From positions 13,529-77,528 of the forward strand of contig CAYQAC010000005.1 in NCBI GenBank assembly GCA_964415255.1: a stretch of 64,000 nt of DNA. The letters are read 5' to 3'. Shown one piece after another: positions 25,555 to 34,234 of this stretch. A program made the translations under genes and the position numbers. The notes under the pieces are model-generated. The model worked only from the letters and a program-made list of their open reading frames with translations, made no database searches and was not told the DNA's origin. Source of the DNA: JAHBVY01 sp964415255. GTDB lineage: Bacteria > Myxococcota_A > Polyangia > Polyangiales > Polyangiaceae. Every line of letters starts with the position of its first letter. Positions within the stretch are counted from its first letter, which is position 1.

Positions 25555-28115
25555 TAACTCAGCCGCGATGCGACCGCGGCCCACACGCGCCCGCTCGCGC
25601 GGTGCGAGGCGGCGTCCGACAGCTGGGCGATGAAGCGAGCGCAGGCCAGCTCGCCGCGACGGTCGCTGGCGTCGCGCGCGTAGGCGAGGCCCGCCAGCGC
25701 CTCGAGCAGCGCCTCCGCTCCACGCCCCGCGGCGCTGAGCCCGATGGCGTGCGCCAGGCTGGCGCGGCACCGATCGCCCCTCGCGCCCTCGCCGATGGCG
25801 TCTGACGCCGTCGCTAGATCGCGCGCGCGCCTGAGCGCCGAGAGCGCCGTGAGCGCGTCCCCCTGGCCCAGCTTAGCCAAGGCGTCGAGCCGGTCAGCCA
25901 AGGCCAGGTGCCGACCACGCGAGCGCAGCGAGCGGGCCAGCTCCGCCACACCGGCGAAGTCCCCCACGCGAAGCAGCTCGGTCGCGCGCCGCGCCATCTC
26001 GTTGCGCGCGGTGACGTTCGTGCCTGGTTCGTCCACGAACTCGACGTCCAGCTCGCCCAGCTCTTCGGGCGCTTCACTGAGCGGCCCCACCGGCGCGCTC
26101 GGTGGCTGAGCGCCCGACTCACCGCGCGCCGCGACGGGCGCCTCCCGCGATTCGTCAAGGCCACTGACCGGTAGCGGCTCCTCACCGCGCCCCAGCGCAC
26201 CCGCGGCGGCGAAGGCCAGCACGTCGGGCCCTGGGAGCCGCGGCGGCGCGAGCTCCAGCCGCCCCGGACGGAGCGGCGACGGAGGCAACAGGGAGTCACC
26301 TGGTAGGGCGTGCTCCGGGATGCGGTACGACTCCGCGAACAGGTCCACTGGGAGCACGCTGGGCGCGAGCCCGCGCCCGCTGAGCAGAGCCGGGTCGCGC
26401 TCAGCAGAGAACGCGTCGAGCGCCGCGCCCGTCGCCTGCAAATCCACCGCGCGCGCTGAGGCCGCCGCGCGCCGTGACAGCAGCGCGGCGCTCTCAAAGT
26501 CACCGCCGAGCATCGCGTGCGCCGCCGCGCTGGCCGCGCCGAGCGGCCGATCGCTGTTCGCCAGCACCACCGCGGCGTCCCGATGCCACGCGGCGAGGCG
26601 CTCACCGCTCAGCAGCGACAAAATCACCTCCCCGTGGGTGACGCTGGGCAAACACCACAGCTCCGGTGACGAGCGGCGCAGCCACCTCATGCGCTCAAGC
26701 ACCCTCACCACGCGCTCCACGTCGACCTCCACGTCGCTCGCCTGCGTTACGAGCGCGGTCACGTCCGACGCGTCGGCCTCACCGCCGAGCACCGCCAAGG
26801 CGAACAACACCGCGCGCGGCCCTGGCTCCAGGTGGCGCGCGCGCCGCTCAATCCAGTGGCTCGCCGGCTGGCTCGCCCCGCGCGCCGTGCGCAGCCGCCG
26901 CGGCGAAGCGCGGCCGCCCTCCCACACCAGCTCACCCGCCTCGATCGCCTCCGCGATGGCCTCCGCGATGGCGAGCGGCTCCCCGCGCCCGAGCCGCGCG
27001 AAGCGCTCAGCCGCCGCGGCCTCCAGCTCCCCCCCCACCCAAGCGCGCGCCAGCTCCGCTGACTCCCGCGCGCCGAGCGGCGTGATGCTCACCGAATTTC
27101 CCTGCGGCAAATCTGCGAGCGGCGCCGGCAGCAGCTCCCCCGGCAGGCAGCGCACGAACAAGCGAAACGGCCGCTCGGCCATCGCCGCGCACACCACCTC
27201 GAGCGTGTCGTGGTCGACGCCGGCGACGTCATCCAAGATCACCGCGCCGCTTGGCCTTTGACTTGAGCTCGGCCGCAGCCAAGTGCAGAGCAGCCCCGCG
27301 CAGGCCTCAAGATCGAGCCCCTCGCCGGCGAGCAGGCTCTCCAGCGACTCCGCGTGCACGCCCTCTAATACGGCGGGCGCCTGACCACGAGCGCGCGCCT
27401 TGAGCAAGCCGCGCCTCAGCGCGCCGAACGGCTCCCCCACTTGGCTCGGCATCAGCCGCAGCACGCGCCCCGGCTCCAAGCTGCGCGCGAGCTCCCCCAG
27501 GAAGCGGCTGCCCCCGAGGCCACGCGCGGCATAAAGGATGGCTACCTGACCTTTATCAGCGCGGAGCTCGGCCAGCTCTGGGCGACCGATGAGCAGCGGC
27601 GTGAGCAGCTCCCCAATCCCCCGCGCGAGCTCCGAGCGGAAGGGGTACTTGAGGTCAACGCGCTGCCCCCGGAGCCGCTCCTGCCCGAGCATCCGAATGC
27701 GTGAGCCCAGGCTAAGCAGTTCACCTGACCGCACCGCGTCGAGGCCTGGGTCAGCCAAGAGCTCCCCCACGCCCGCGATGCGCGCCAGCGCCTCAGCCCG
27801 CACCAAGCCTGGCCCCCAGCCGAGGCTGAAGCCTGGCGCCAGCTCGTTGACCGGCTCTTGCTCGCCCTGCGCCATCCCCACGCTGAAGCCCGCGTCCTGC
27901 TGCGCGCACTCCTCAGCGCACAGCTCCACGGCGTCCTCCAGCGCGTCGCAGTCGAACTCGAACGAGAGCATGCGCGCCCCCCAAGACACCAAGCTCCCGC
28001 CGCGCGCCGACGCCCGCTTGGCTAAGGCGCGCGCCACCTGCAGGTGGCTGCTCTGCTCCGGCGCGCGAGCGCTGACCTTACGGTGGCAGAAGCTGACGAC
28101 GAGGCGCTCGGTCAT
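25554..28115 (-). CDS. Degenerate nucleotide-cyclase-like domain fused to STAND-like ATPase
   Basis: 853 residues. The first 165 residues follow the order of a class III nucleotide cyclase domain (G-G-S-L-V-S-W-G start of a strand, F-S-V-G-M-A-Q-G-E, G-P-G-L-V-R-A-E-A-L-A, L-G-Q-E-R-L-R-G), but the metal-binding aspartates are not in place, so it is probably a pseudocyclase. A STAND/AAA-like region follows: the P-loop position reads A-R-G-L-G-G-S-R (no Lys) and the Walker B equivalent is A-V-I-L-D-D-V. Helical winged-helix-like and TPR-like segments follow after a Pro-rich linker near residues 615-690. In Myxococcota, cyclase-STAND-TPR proteins are common regulators. This one looks catalytically degraded in both domains. 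It starts one base inside the pspA stop codon (TGATG), so it is coupled to it. Confidence 0.7.
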   Translation of the reverse strand: MTERLVVSFCHRKVSARAPEQSSHLQVARALAKRASARGGSLVSWGARMLSFEFDCDALEDAVELCAEECAQQDAGFSVGMAQGEQEPVNELAPGFSLGWGPGLVRAEALARIAGVGELLADPGLDAVRSGELLSLGSRIRMLGQERLRGQRVDLKYPFRSELARGIGELLTPLLIGRPELAELRADKGQVAILYAARGLGGSRFLGELARSLEPGRVLRLMPSQVGEPFGALRRGLLKARARGQAPAVLEGVHAESLESLLAGEGLDLEACAGLLCTWLRPSSSQRPSGAVILDDVAGVDHDTLEVVCAAMAERPFRLFVRCLPGELLPAPLADLPQGNSVSITPLGARESAELARAWVGGELEAAAAERFARLGRGEPLAIAEAIAEAIEAGELVWEGGRASPRRLRTARGASQPASHWIERRARHLEPGPRAVLFALAVLGGEADASDVTALVTQASDVEVDVERVVRVLERMRWLRRSSPELWCLPSVTHGEVILSLLSGERLAAWHRDAAVVLANSDRPLGAASAAAHAMLGGDFESAALLSRRAAASARAVDLQATGAALDAFSAERDPALLSGRGLAPSVLPVDLFAESYRIPEHALPGDSLLPPSPLRPGRLELAPPRLPGPDVLAFAAAGALGRGEEPLPVSGLDESREAPVAARGESGAQPPSAPVGPLSEAPEELGELDVEFVDEPGTNVTARNEMARRATELLRVGDFAGVAELARSLRSRGRHLALADRLDALAKLGQGDALTALSALRRARDLATASDAIGEGARGDRCRASLAHAIGLSAAGRGAEALLEALAGLAYARDASDRRGELACARFIAQLSDAASHRASGRVWAAVASRLS

Positions 28116-28846
28116 CAGGAGTCTACACGGATCCGCTTCTTCATCTGCGCGAGCTCCTCATCCACCTCGCTGCCGCCCGCGCGCCCGGCGACCGAGCCCC
28201 CGTGCTCCAGCGCACGGAACTTCGCCTCGACCTCGTCGCGCGTCATGCCACCCGGACCAAGATCGGGGGCCAAGGCGGCCTCCACCTCGCGCTGCGCGGC
28301 CACGGTGGCCTCCACCGCCTCAAGCTGATCTTCCATCCTGCGGAACTCCTCGAAGGCGCCGCCGCCTGGGCCACCTCGGGCGGAGCCCTTACCGGTTTGC
28401 GTCGCGCGCGCCTGCTCCGCCCGCGCGACGATCTGGCCCTTCTTCGCGTTCACCTCGCCGAGCTTGGACTCCATGCGCTCAAGCTCCGCCTTCATCTCGA
28501 TGGCCGTGGTCCGCTGCTCACCGCGCAGCGCCTCCGCCCGATCCCGCTCCCCCGTCAGCCGCTTCTTCTGCACCAAGGCCTCGCGCGCGAGCGCGTCGTC
28601 CCCGTGCTTGATCGCGAGCTCAGCGCGCTTCTCCCACTTGGCGATCTCAGCGTCGAGCTCCTCCACCTTGCGCCGGAGCTGCTTCTCCGCCGCCACGCTC
28701 TGCACCACCTCTTGACGCGCCGCGCGCACCTGCTGGCGCATCTCGTCAATTGTCAGGTCAACTGACTTCGAGGGATCGTCCGCGCTGTCGAGCAGCGCGT
28801 TGAAATTGCTGGATATCACTCGGCCCATGCGGTCGAAAATCCCCAT
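28115..28846 (-). CDS. pspA: PspA/IM30 (Vipp1) family membrane-stress protein
   Basis: 243 residues from the ATG at 28846, where the family's M-G-I-F-D-R-M-G-R-V-I begins; in-frame ATGs further upstream would add up to 70 untypical residues. The N-terminal amphipathic helix is followed by a long coiled coil (residues about 25-160) with the family's D-P-S-K, E-M-R-Q-Q and E-K-R-A-E-L-A-I-K. A Gly-rich break near 165-175 precedes a last helical pair. PspA binds inner-membrane lipids and forms ESCRT-III-like polymers under membrane stress. No PspF/PspB/PspC genes are nearby; the coupled downstream partner is the degenerate cyclase/STAND protein. Confidence 0.93.
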   Translation of the reverse strand: MGIFDRMGRVISSNFNALLDSADDPSKSVDLTIDEMRQQVRAARQEVVQSVAAEKQLRRKVEELDAEIAKWEKRAELAIKHGDDALAREALVQKKRLTGERDRAEALRGEQRTTAIEMKAELERMESKLGEVNAKKGQIVARAEQARATQTGKGSARGGPGGGAFEEFRRMEDQLEAVEATVAAQREVEAALAPDLGPGGMTRDEVEAKFRALEHGGSVAGRAGGSEVDEELAQMKKRIRVDS

Positions 28847-28921
28847 GCTCACACCATGCCACCGGGATATTGCCCGGTCCATGGTCAACTTCAGGGGTGG
28901 GCCGCCACGGCTCCGAGCGGC

Positions 28922-28947
28922 GCGGTGCCGTCTAACCCCCCCCAAAA
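28922..28947 (-). repeat. Dispersed G-run repeat, copy 6
   Basis: C-rich orientation, GCGGTGCCGTCTAACCCCC continuing into CCC and an A-run. It lies between pspA and lpd, upstream of the pspA start. Confidence 0.8.
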
Positions 28948-29075
28948 ATCCGCAAGGCTGCCGCCGGTAGCTGCACGGCGCGATCACCGTCGCATCACGT
29001 GTGGCGTGTCTCCGGGGACAACCGGCCGCCCCCACGACGCGTGCGTCGCGACCCACCGAGCCAGATCCGCGAAAT

Positions 29076-30494
29076 TCAGCGATTCACGATGTGGATGGCG
29101 TGGCCGAGCGCCGCTTGGCTCGCCTCCATCAGCGCCTCCCCCAGGGTGGGGTGGGGGTGCACCGTGAGCGCCAGGTCGTCAGCTGTCGCGACCATCTCCA
29201 AGGCCAGGGCGCCCTCGCTGATGAGGTCGCTCGCGCTGGGACCCACGATGTGGATGCCGAGCACGCGGGAGGTGGCCGCGTCGATCACCACCTTGGTGAA
29301 GCCGTCCGTCTCGCGGATGCTCATGGCGCGCCCGAGCGCCGCGAACGGGAACTTCCCCACCCGCACCTCGTAGCCCTGCTCCTTCGCCTCCGCCTCCGTG
29401 AGCCCCACCGCGGCGATCTCCGGATCCGTGAACACAATCGACGGCACCGTCACCCAGTCTTTCCCAGCGCGCTTGCCGGCGATCACCTCTGCGCACACCT
29501 CGCCCTCCTTAGTGGCCTTGTGCGCCAGCATGGGCGGGCCGCTCACGTCGCCCACGGCGTAGATGCCGGGCACGCTCGTCTGGCACACGTCGTTCGTGCG
29601 GATGAAGCCGCGCGCGTCGATCTCCACGCCCAGCGCCTCGAGCCCTAGGCCCTGCGAGCGCGGTCGCATCCCCACGGAAACGAGGAGCACGTCACACTCG
29701 AGCTCGCGCTCCCCCGCCCCGCCGCTCAGCTTCGCCACCAAGGCGCCGCCGCGGCGCTCACAGCTCGTCACCTTGGAGCCTGTGACCACCTCACCGCCGT
29801 GCTTCTTGATCGCGCGCTCCACCACCTTCGCGCACTCTGGGTCGAGCCCCGGGAGCAGCCCCGGCCCAAGCTCCACAATAGTCAGTTGAGCGCCGAACTT
29901 CTGGTACACCATCCCGAGCTCGCAGCCGATCACGCCGCCGCCCACCACCAGCAGGCGCTCAGGCACCTTGGTCAGGCTCACTGCCTCACGCGCGCCGATC
30001 ACGCGCTCGCCGTCGAAGGGCAGCCCCGGCAGCTCAATCGTGGCCGAGCCCGTGGCGATCACCACGCCGCGCGACGCGCGGAGCCGCCGCACGCTGCCAT
30101 CCTTCGCGGTGACCTCCACCGTGTCTTTAGCGATCAAGCGCGCCGTGCCAGCGACCGCCGTCGCCTGGTTCGCCTTCAAGAGCGCGCGCACGCCGGTGGT
30201 CAGCTTCTTGACGATGCCGTTTTTCCACGCCTGCATCACGGGCACGTCCACGCTCAGCTCACCGATGCGGATCCCCACCTCGGAAGCAGACTGCGCCTTC
30301 TCATAGAGGTGCGCGTTGGCGATCAGCGCCTTACTCGGGATGCAGCCCCAGTTCAGACACACCCCACCAAACTCTTCCTCCTCCACGCAGGCCACGCGGA
30401 GCCCCAGCTGCCCCAGCCGGATCGCCGTGGGGTAGCCGCCAGGGCCGCCGCCGATCACCACCGCATCGAAGTCCTCCACGCTGCCGTCAGTCAT
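29076..30494 (-). CDS. lpdA: Dihydrolipoyl dehydrogenase (E3)
   Basis: 472 residues. FAD-binding G15-G-G-P-G-G near the N-terminus, the redox-active disulfide C46-L-N-W-G-C51 in G-G-V-C-L-N-W-G-C-I-P-S-K, the NAD-binding G-G-G-V-I-G-C-E-L, and the C-terminal H-P-H-P-T-L-G-E with the catalytic His-Glu pair. It reoxidises the lipoamide of 2-oxoacid dehydrogenase complexes, making NADH. The E1-alpha gene lies upstream in the same orientation, about 316 bp away, so both probably serve one complex, but E1-beta and E2 are not in this window. Confidence 0.96.
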   Translation of the reverse strand: MTDGSVEDFDAVVIGGGPGGYPTAIRLGQLGLRVACVEEEEFGGVCLNWGCIPSKALIANAHLYEKAQSASEVGIRIGELSVDVPVMQAWKNGIVKKLTTGVRALLKANQATAVAGTARLIAKDTVEVTAKDGSVRRLRASRGVVIATGSATIELPGLPFDGERVIGAREAVSLTKVPERLLVVGGGVIGCELGMVYQKFGAQLTIVELGPGLLPGLDPECAKVVERAIKKHGGEVVTGSKVTSCERRGGALVAKLSGGAGERELECDVLLVSVGMRPRSQGLGLEALGVEIDARGFIRTNDVCQTSVPGIYAVGDVSGPPMLAHKATKEGEVCAEVIAGKRAGKDWVTVPSIVFTDPEIAAVGLTEAEAKEQGYEVRVGKFPFAALGRAMSIRETDGFTKVVIDAATSRVLGIHIVGPSASDLISEGALALEMVATADDLALTVHPHPTLGEALMEASQAALGHAIHIVNR

Positions 30495-30810
30495 GCCGCG
30501 TTGTTAGTGCCAAGCCACGCGGCGACGCAACACTAGCGAGAGCGCCCGCATTGAGGGCGCAATCTTCAGGGCCTGCGAGCGCTCTTGGAGCACCCGACGG
30601 AGGCGCGTCGCGACGCGTCATGGCAGCGCGCTGGGTGCGCGGGTGTGACGCGGGTGTGGCGTGGTGAGCGCGCGCAACGCGGGGACCGAAGCGCTGAGCT
30701 TCGTGAGCACGTGGTTCGGGTTTTGGGGGTTTGGCACCGCGCTGCGCGGCACATGGCCAGTCATTGACCACCACGCGGCGCCCCGCGACCGCCAGAGAGA
30801 CCTGCTTGGC
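30495..30810. other. Intergenic region between E1-alpha gene and lpdA, with repeat copy
   Basis: 316 bases between two co-directional genes, with no credible gene. It holds a G-run repeat at 30719-30746. The length argues against simple read-through coupling of the two genes, though co-transcription remains possible. Confidence 0.5.
30719..30746 (+). repeat. Dispersed G-run repeat, copy 7
   Basis: GGTTTTGGGGG then TTTGGCACCGCGCTGCG; T-run subtype, 65 bp beyond the stop of the E1-alpha gene. Confidence 0.8.
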
Positions 30811-31923
30811 TCAGTGCGCCTTCGGCGCTGGGCCTGCGGCGCGCAGCTCCGCGAGCTGCTCCTCCAGGTGCCACGGACGCGTGGCGTACACGTCCTCAAA
30901 GATGCTCTCGGGGTGGGGCGGGGCGGCTGCCTCCACCTGCTCGATGGCGGCGCTCAGCTCGGCGCCGAAGCTCGTCTCCAGCGACTCATCATAACCCTCC
31001 GGCAGCAAGCCCTGGGCGCTCAGGTATTTGCGGAAGCGCTCCACCGGATCTTTCTTCGCCCAAGCCTCCACCTCGGCGTCCGAGCGGTAGCGCGTGGGGT
31101 CGTCGCTCGTGGTGTGCGCGCCCATGCGGTAGGTGACGCACTCAATGAAGGTGGCGCCGCCGCCGCTGCGCGCCAGCTCCACCGCCTGGCGGATCACGCT
31201 GTAGCAGGCGAGTATGTCGTTGCCGTCCACGCGCACGCCGGGCACGCCATAGGCGCGCGCCTTGACGGCGATGGTCTGGCTCACTGTCTGCCGGGAGGTG
31301 GGCACGCTGATCGACCAGTGGTTGTTCTGGCAGATGAGCACCGACGGGAGCTTGAACACGCCGGCGAAGTTGATGGCGTTGTGAAAGTCAGGTTGGCTGG
31401 TGGCGCCGTCCCCCATGAAGCCGATGGTCACCGCCGCGTCCCCCTTCAGCTTGGCGGCCCAAGCGGCGCCCACCGCCTGCGGGATCTGCGGGCCGATGCA
31501 GCTCGACCAAGAGACCTGGTTCACCTCGCGCCCGCTCATGTGGCTCGGCATCTGCCGGCCCTTCAGCACATCTAACGAGTTGCCGTACACCTGCGCCAGG
31601 TACTTGATGAGCGGGAAGCCGCGCACCAGCATGATGGCGCTCTCGCGCAGCGCCGGGAACACCCAGTCATTTTTCTCTACGGCAAAGCCGGTGGCGATGG
31701 GCGGCGCCTCTTGCCCCGCGCAGGAGCCATAGAAGCCAACGCGGCCCTGGCGCTGCAGCATCACCATGCGCGCCTCCATGATGCGCACCTGCCGCATGTG
31801 CCGATACATCGCGAGCAGCGTCTCTGAGCCTAGCGCAGGCGCCGCGATGCGATGCACCCCCGGCGCATCCGCGCTGGCTTCATCGTCCAACACACTGACC
31901 AAACCGAGGCTGAGGTCTGCCAT
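30811..31923 (-). CDS. Thiamine-dependent 2-oxoacid dehydrogenase E1 alpha subunit
   Basis: 370 residues. The thiamine diphosphate motif G-D-G-A-T-S ... N-N is present (G-F-M-G-D-G-A-T-S-Q-P-D-F-H and I-C-Q-N-N-H-W-S-I-S). The substrate/phosphorylation-loop region reads Y-R-M-G-A-H-T-T-S-D-D-P-T-R-Y-R. This heterotetrameric E1 alpha decarboxylates pyruvate or branched-chain 2-oxoacids; the loop sequence T-S-D-D is also seen in branched-chain enzymes, so pdhA and bkdA1 cannot be separated here. E1-beta is not adjacent, which is unusual. lpdA follows downstream. Confidence 0.92.
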   Translation of the reverse strand: MADLSLGLVSVLDDEASADAPGVHRIAAPALGSETLLAMYRHMRQVRIMEARMVMLQRQGRVGFYGSCAGQEAPPIATGFAVEKNDWVFPALRESAIMLVRGFPLIKYLAQVYGNSLDVLKGRQMPSHMSGREVNQVSWSSCIGPQIPQAVGAAWAAKLKGDAAVTIGFMGDGATSQPDFHNAINFAGVFKLPSVLICQNNHWSISVPTSRQTVSQTIAVKARAYGVPGVRVDGNDILACYSVIRQAVELARSGGGATFIECVTYRMGAHTTSDDPTRYRSDAEVEAWAKKDPVERFRKYLSAQGLLPEGYDESLETSFGAELSAAIEQVEAAAPPHPESIFEDVYATRPWHLEEQLAELRAAGPAPKAH

Positions 31924-32087
31924 CTGGGGAGCGTTACCACGAGCCGCCCCGCGCGGATACAGGGCGCCGCGGGGGTGAAAAGGCGCGGCGAAACGGCGCG
32001 CTAGAGCGCGCTGCGAAGCGCCACGCGGCGCGTCAAACAGCCACGGGGCGAGGCGGGGGGTGAAGGAGAGGTGACCGCCGCGCCGAC

Positions 32088-32277
32088 ATGTACGGCAACA
32101 GCGTGATGAAGGAGCTGGCAGATCGCCTGGCGGCGTGGGCTGCGCGGTCGCCCGGTGCCGAACCCGAACCGGTTTCGCCAGCTCTACTGGGCGTACCCGG
32201 AGATTCGCTCAGCAATCGTGAGTGAATCCCCCGGTGGCAAGATTAAGTCAGCAGCGGTGGGCTTGCGCACAAACCGT
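32088..32277 (+). pseudogene. Frameshifted remnant of a YhcG-type (DUF1016_N) protein
   Basis: The frame at 32088 reads M-Y-G-N-S-V-M-K-E-L-A-D-R-L-A and then degenerates; switching frame near 32135 continues with R-P-V-P-N-P-N-R-F-R-Q-L-Y-W-A-Y-P-E-I. Together these match the start of DUF1016_N (Y-G, L-L, L, then N-L, M-R-x-F-Y-x-A-Y-P-E-I). One frameshift plus loss of the rest indicates a decayed fragment. Intact YhcG proteins are PD-(D/E)XK nucleases often found near toxin-antitoxin or restriction genes, as here. Confidence 0.5.
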
Positions 32278-32288
32278 ACGAATCGTAC
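32276..32288. promoter_or_regulatory. Palindromic operator of the toxin-antitoxin pair
   Basis: GTACGA-A-TCGTAC, perfect 6-bp arms, ending 9 bases before the antitoxin ATG. Phd-type antitoxins typically bind such palindromes to repress their own operon. Confidence 0.6.
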
Positions 32289-32297
32289 TATGAGCAC

Positions 32298-32549
32298 ATG
32301 ACACCCAAGAGGACCTATGGCGCCGACCAAGCGCGCACCCACCTACCTGAGCTGCTGGAGCGCGCCCGCCGTGGAGAACGCAGCCTCATCACCAAGCGTG
32401 GCAAGCCTTTCGCTGAGGTGGTTCCGGTGGGGAGCGGCACGAGTTCGAAGCCCAGGCTCTCGTTCCTCGCGCTGGAGAACACGGGGCGTGGCCTGTGGGG
32501 TCGCGATTCACGGAAGGCCCTCCGGCGCTTGAGGGACGAGTGGGAGTGA
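32298..32549 (+). CDS. Phd/YefM-family antitoxin
   Basis: 83 residues. N-terminal Phd fold signature: Y-G-A-D-Q-A-R-T-H-L-P-E-L-L-E-R-A-R-R-G-E followed by I-T-K-R-G-K-P-F-A-E-V-V-P-V. The C-terminal part (G-R-G-L-W-G-R-D) is a toxin-binding tail. It forms a type II toxin-antitoxin pair with the next gene; its stop overlaps the toxin's GTG start (GTGA), so the antitoxin is made first. Likely autoregulated through the palindrome just upstream. Confidence 0.9.
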   Translation: MTPKRTYGADQARTHLPELLERARRGERSLITKRGKPFAEVVPVGSGTSSKPRLSFLALENTGRGLWGRDSRKALRRLRDEWE

Positions 32550-32974
32550 CGCTCGCATCGCAGGTGCCGGACGGGTCCATGGTGCTCCTGGACACCAACC
32601 CGATCATCTATTTCCTAGAGGGAAATTCGTTAGCTGCCCCATTCCGTTCGCTCTTTGAGGCGATCGACGCAGGGCGCATCCACGCGCTCGTCACCCCCAT
32701 CACCATCGCCGAGGTGGTCACCGGGCCGCTGAAAGCTGGCAAGGAGGCGCTGGCAGAGAGGTACCGTCGAACGCTCACGCAGAACGCCGGGTGGAGTCTT
32801 CACCCCCTGGATGCTGACGTCGCCATGCTCGCTGCGCGGCTACGCAGGCGTCACGCACTCAAGCTACCTGACGCCCTACAGCTGGGCGTAGCCCTAACGG
32901 CAGGTTGCTACGCGCTAGTGACGCACGACCGCGACTTCCGCAGCGTGACTGACATCCCGATCCTCGGCCTGTAA
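32546..32974 (+). CDS. PIN-domain toxin (VapC-like)
   Basis: 142 residues from the GTG overlapping the antitoxin stop; an ATG further upstream at 32495 lies inside the antitoxin gene and was rejected. The four acidic PIN-nuclease residues are present: D16 in L-L-D-T-N, E56 in I-A-E-V-V, D109 in L-P-D-A-L-Q and D128 in T-H-D-R-D-F. VapC-type toxins are magnesium-dependent RNases that cleave tRNA or rRNA. Target unknown. Pairing with a Phd-type rather than VapB-type antitoxin is common. Confidence 0.92.
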   Translation: MTLASQVPDGSMVLLDTNPIIYFLEGNSLAAPFRSLFEAIDAGRIHALVTPITIAEVVTGPLKAGKEALAERYRRTLTQNAGWSLHPLDADVAMLAARLRRRHALKLPDALQLGVALTAGCYALVTHDRDFRSVTDIPILGL

Positions 32975-33103
32975 GGTAGTTCGAGGCAGACGATCCTCGA
33001 CGGACAGAGGCGCGGACGTCCCTGAGGTCTTTGCTCATGCTCCGAGCGACGAACCGTAGGCATTCGACAGCTCAGCCGGTTTGCCGCTAGCACCCCGGAG
33101 CAA

Positions 33104-34234
33104 GTGGGGAGCCTCCTAAGCCACGATGTCCGCGTGCTCGCCTGCGGGCACTGCGGTGCGCCGAACACCGTGCCGGTGCAGGGGGGCTGGATCACGTGTG
33201 GGTACTGTCAGGCCGGGATGGAGGTCGCGCTGCGCCAGGAGGAGTCCCTCGCGCGTAGCCCGGAGGAGGAGATCGATCGGCTGCACCGCCTCGTGGCGCT
33301 GCGCGCACAAGACGGACGGCCACTGATCCCGCCACCCAGCGTGGCACCCTACTTGGCCGCGGGCGCCATCGCTCCACGCAAGCGTGAGGCTGCGCTCAGG
33401 GCGTGGCGGTCAGCGCTCGTCGAGCTACGGGCGCGCTACGCGAGCGAGCCCGAGGAGCGGCTCTATTTCCTCACGGTATATCTCGCCGACTACATGTGGG
33501 TCCGCGGTGAACACCTCGAGTTTCGCGCCCTCGTGGAATCTGCGGTGGAGGTGATGCGCACCCGGCGCTATCGTCAGGTTAGCTACTGTCTTCTCGCGGG
33601 GCGCGCCGCCCTGTTCGGCGATCTCGCCGCCGCTGAGGACTGGCTGAGGCCCTGTGACCCCACGCCCTACGACCTCGACATGGACACAAGGTATCGATTC
33701 GCGCGTGCGTTCATGGCGACGATACAAGGTGACTACCAGGAGGTGCTGGTCCAGCTCGGCGAGTCGCCCAAGGACCATCCCTTCGCGGATGTGTCGGATC
33801 TGGTGGTCCTGATGTACCGCGCCCACGCGCTGGAGCGCGTACGGAGCGTCGACGCGGCGGCCACCCTCCTTTGCCGAGCGTGCCGTGAGGACCCATACAC
33901 GTTCCAGCTCCTCGAGGACATCCGCGCGGGCGCGCCGGTCGAGCTTGTGATGGCGAGCCTTGACGAGGCGAAGCAGCGACTCGCCGTCCTCGATCGGCAC
34001 CCCGAGATCGGAGCCCTGGGGTGTCTCCCCGTATTCCTCGTCGCCGAAGGGTTGCTGATCTCGAACTACCTCTGGTGGCAGGAAGACTGGTTCAAGAGCG
34101 CCACCGCGATGTGGCTCATACCGCTGCTCCTGAGCCCGATTTGCGTACCGCTGGTGTTCAGGGCGTGGCGGGTCATTCAGGCCCTACAGAGGCGCGCTGA
34201 GACTCGGCGAGCGCTGGGCGGGAAGCGCACATGA
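33104..34234 (+). CDS. Zinc-ribbon protein with C-terminal membrane segments, paralogue A
   Basis: 376 residues from a GTG at 33104 (weak start evidence). Residues 10-38 form a zinc ribbon with C14-G-H-C17 and C32-G-Y-C35. The centre is all-helical (Y-L-A-D-Y-M-W, A-L-V-E-S-A-V-E, W-L-R-P-C-D-P), perhaps TPR-like. Two hydrophobic segments lie near residues 310-355, separated by W-W-Q-E-D-W, so the ribbon and helical domain should face the cytoplasm. The next gene is a clear paralogue with identical cysteine spacing and an ATGA overlap. They sit beside a toxin-antitoxin pair in an accessory-looking patch. I do not recognise a characterised family. Confidence 0.8.
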   Translation: MGSLLSHDVRVLACGHCGAPNTVPVQGGWITCGYCQAGMEVALRQEESLARSPEEEIDRLHRLVALRAQDGRPLIPPPSVAPYLAAGAIAPRKREAALRAWRSALVELRARYASEPEERLYFLTVYLADYMWVRGEHLEFRALVESAVEVMRTRRYRQVSYCLLAGRAALFGDLAAAEDWLRPCDPTPYDLDMDTRYRFARAFMATIQGDYQEVLVQLGESPKDHPFADVSDLVVLMYRAHALERVRSVDAAATLLCRACREDPYTFQLLEDIRAGAPVELVMASLDEAKQRLAVLDRHPEIGALGCLPVFLVAEGLLISNYLWWQEDWFKSATAMWLIPLLLSPICVPLVFRAWRVIQALQRRAETRRALGGKRT

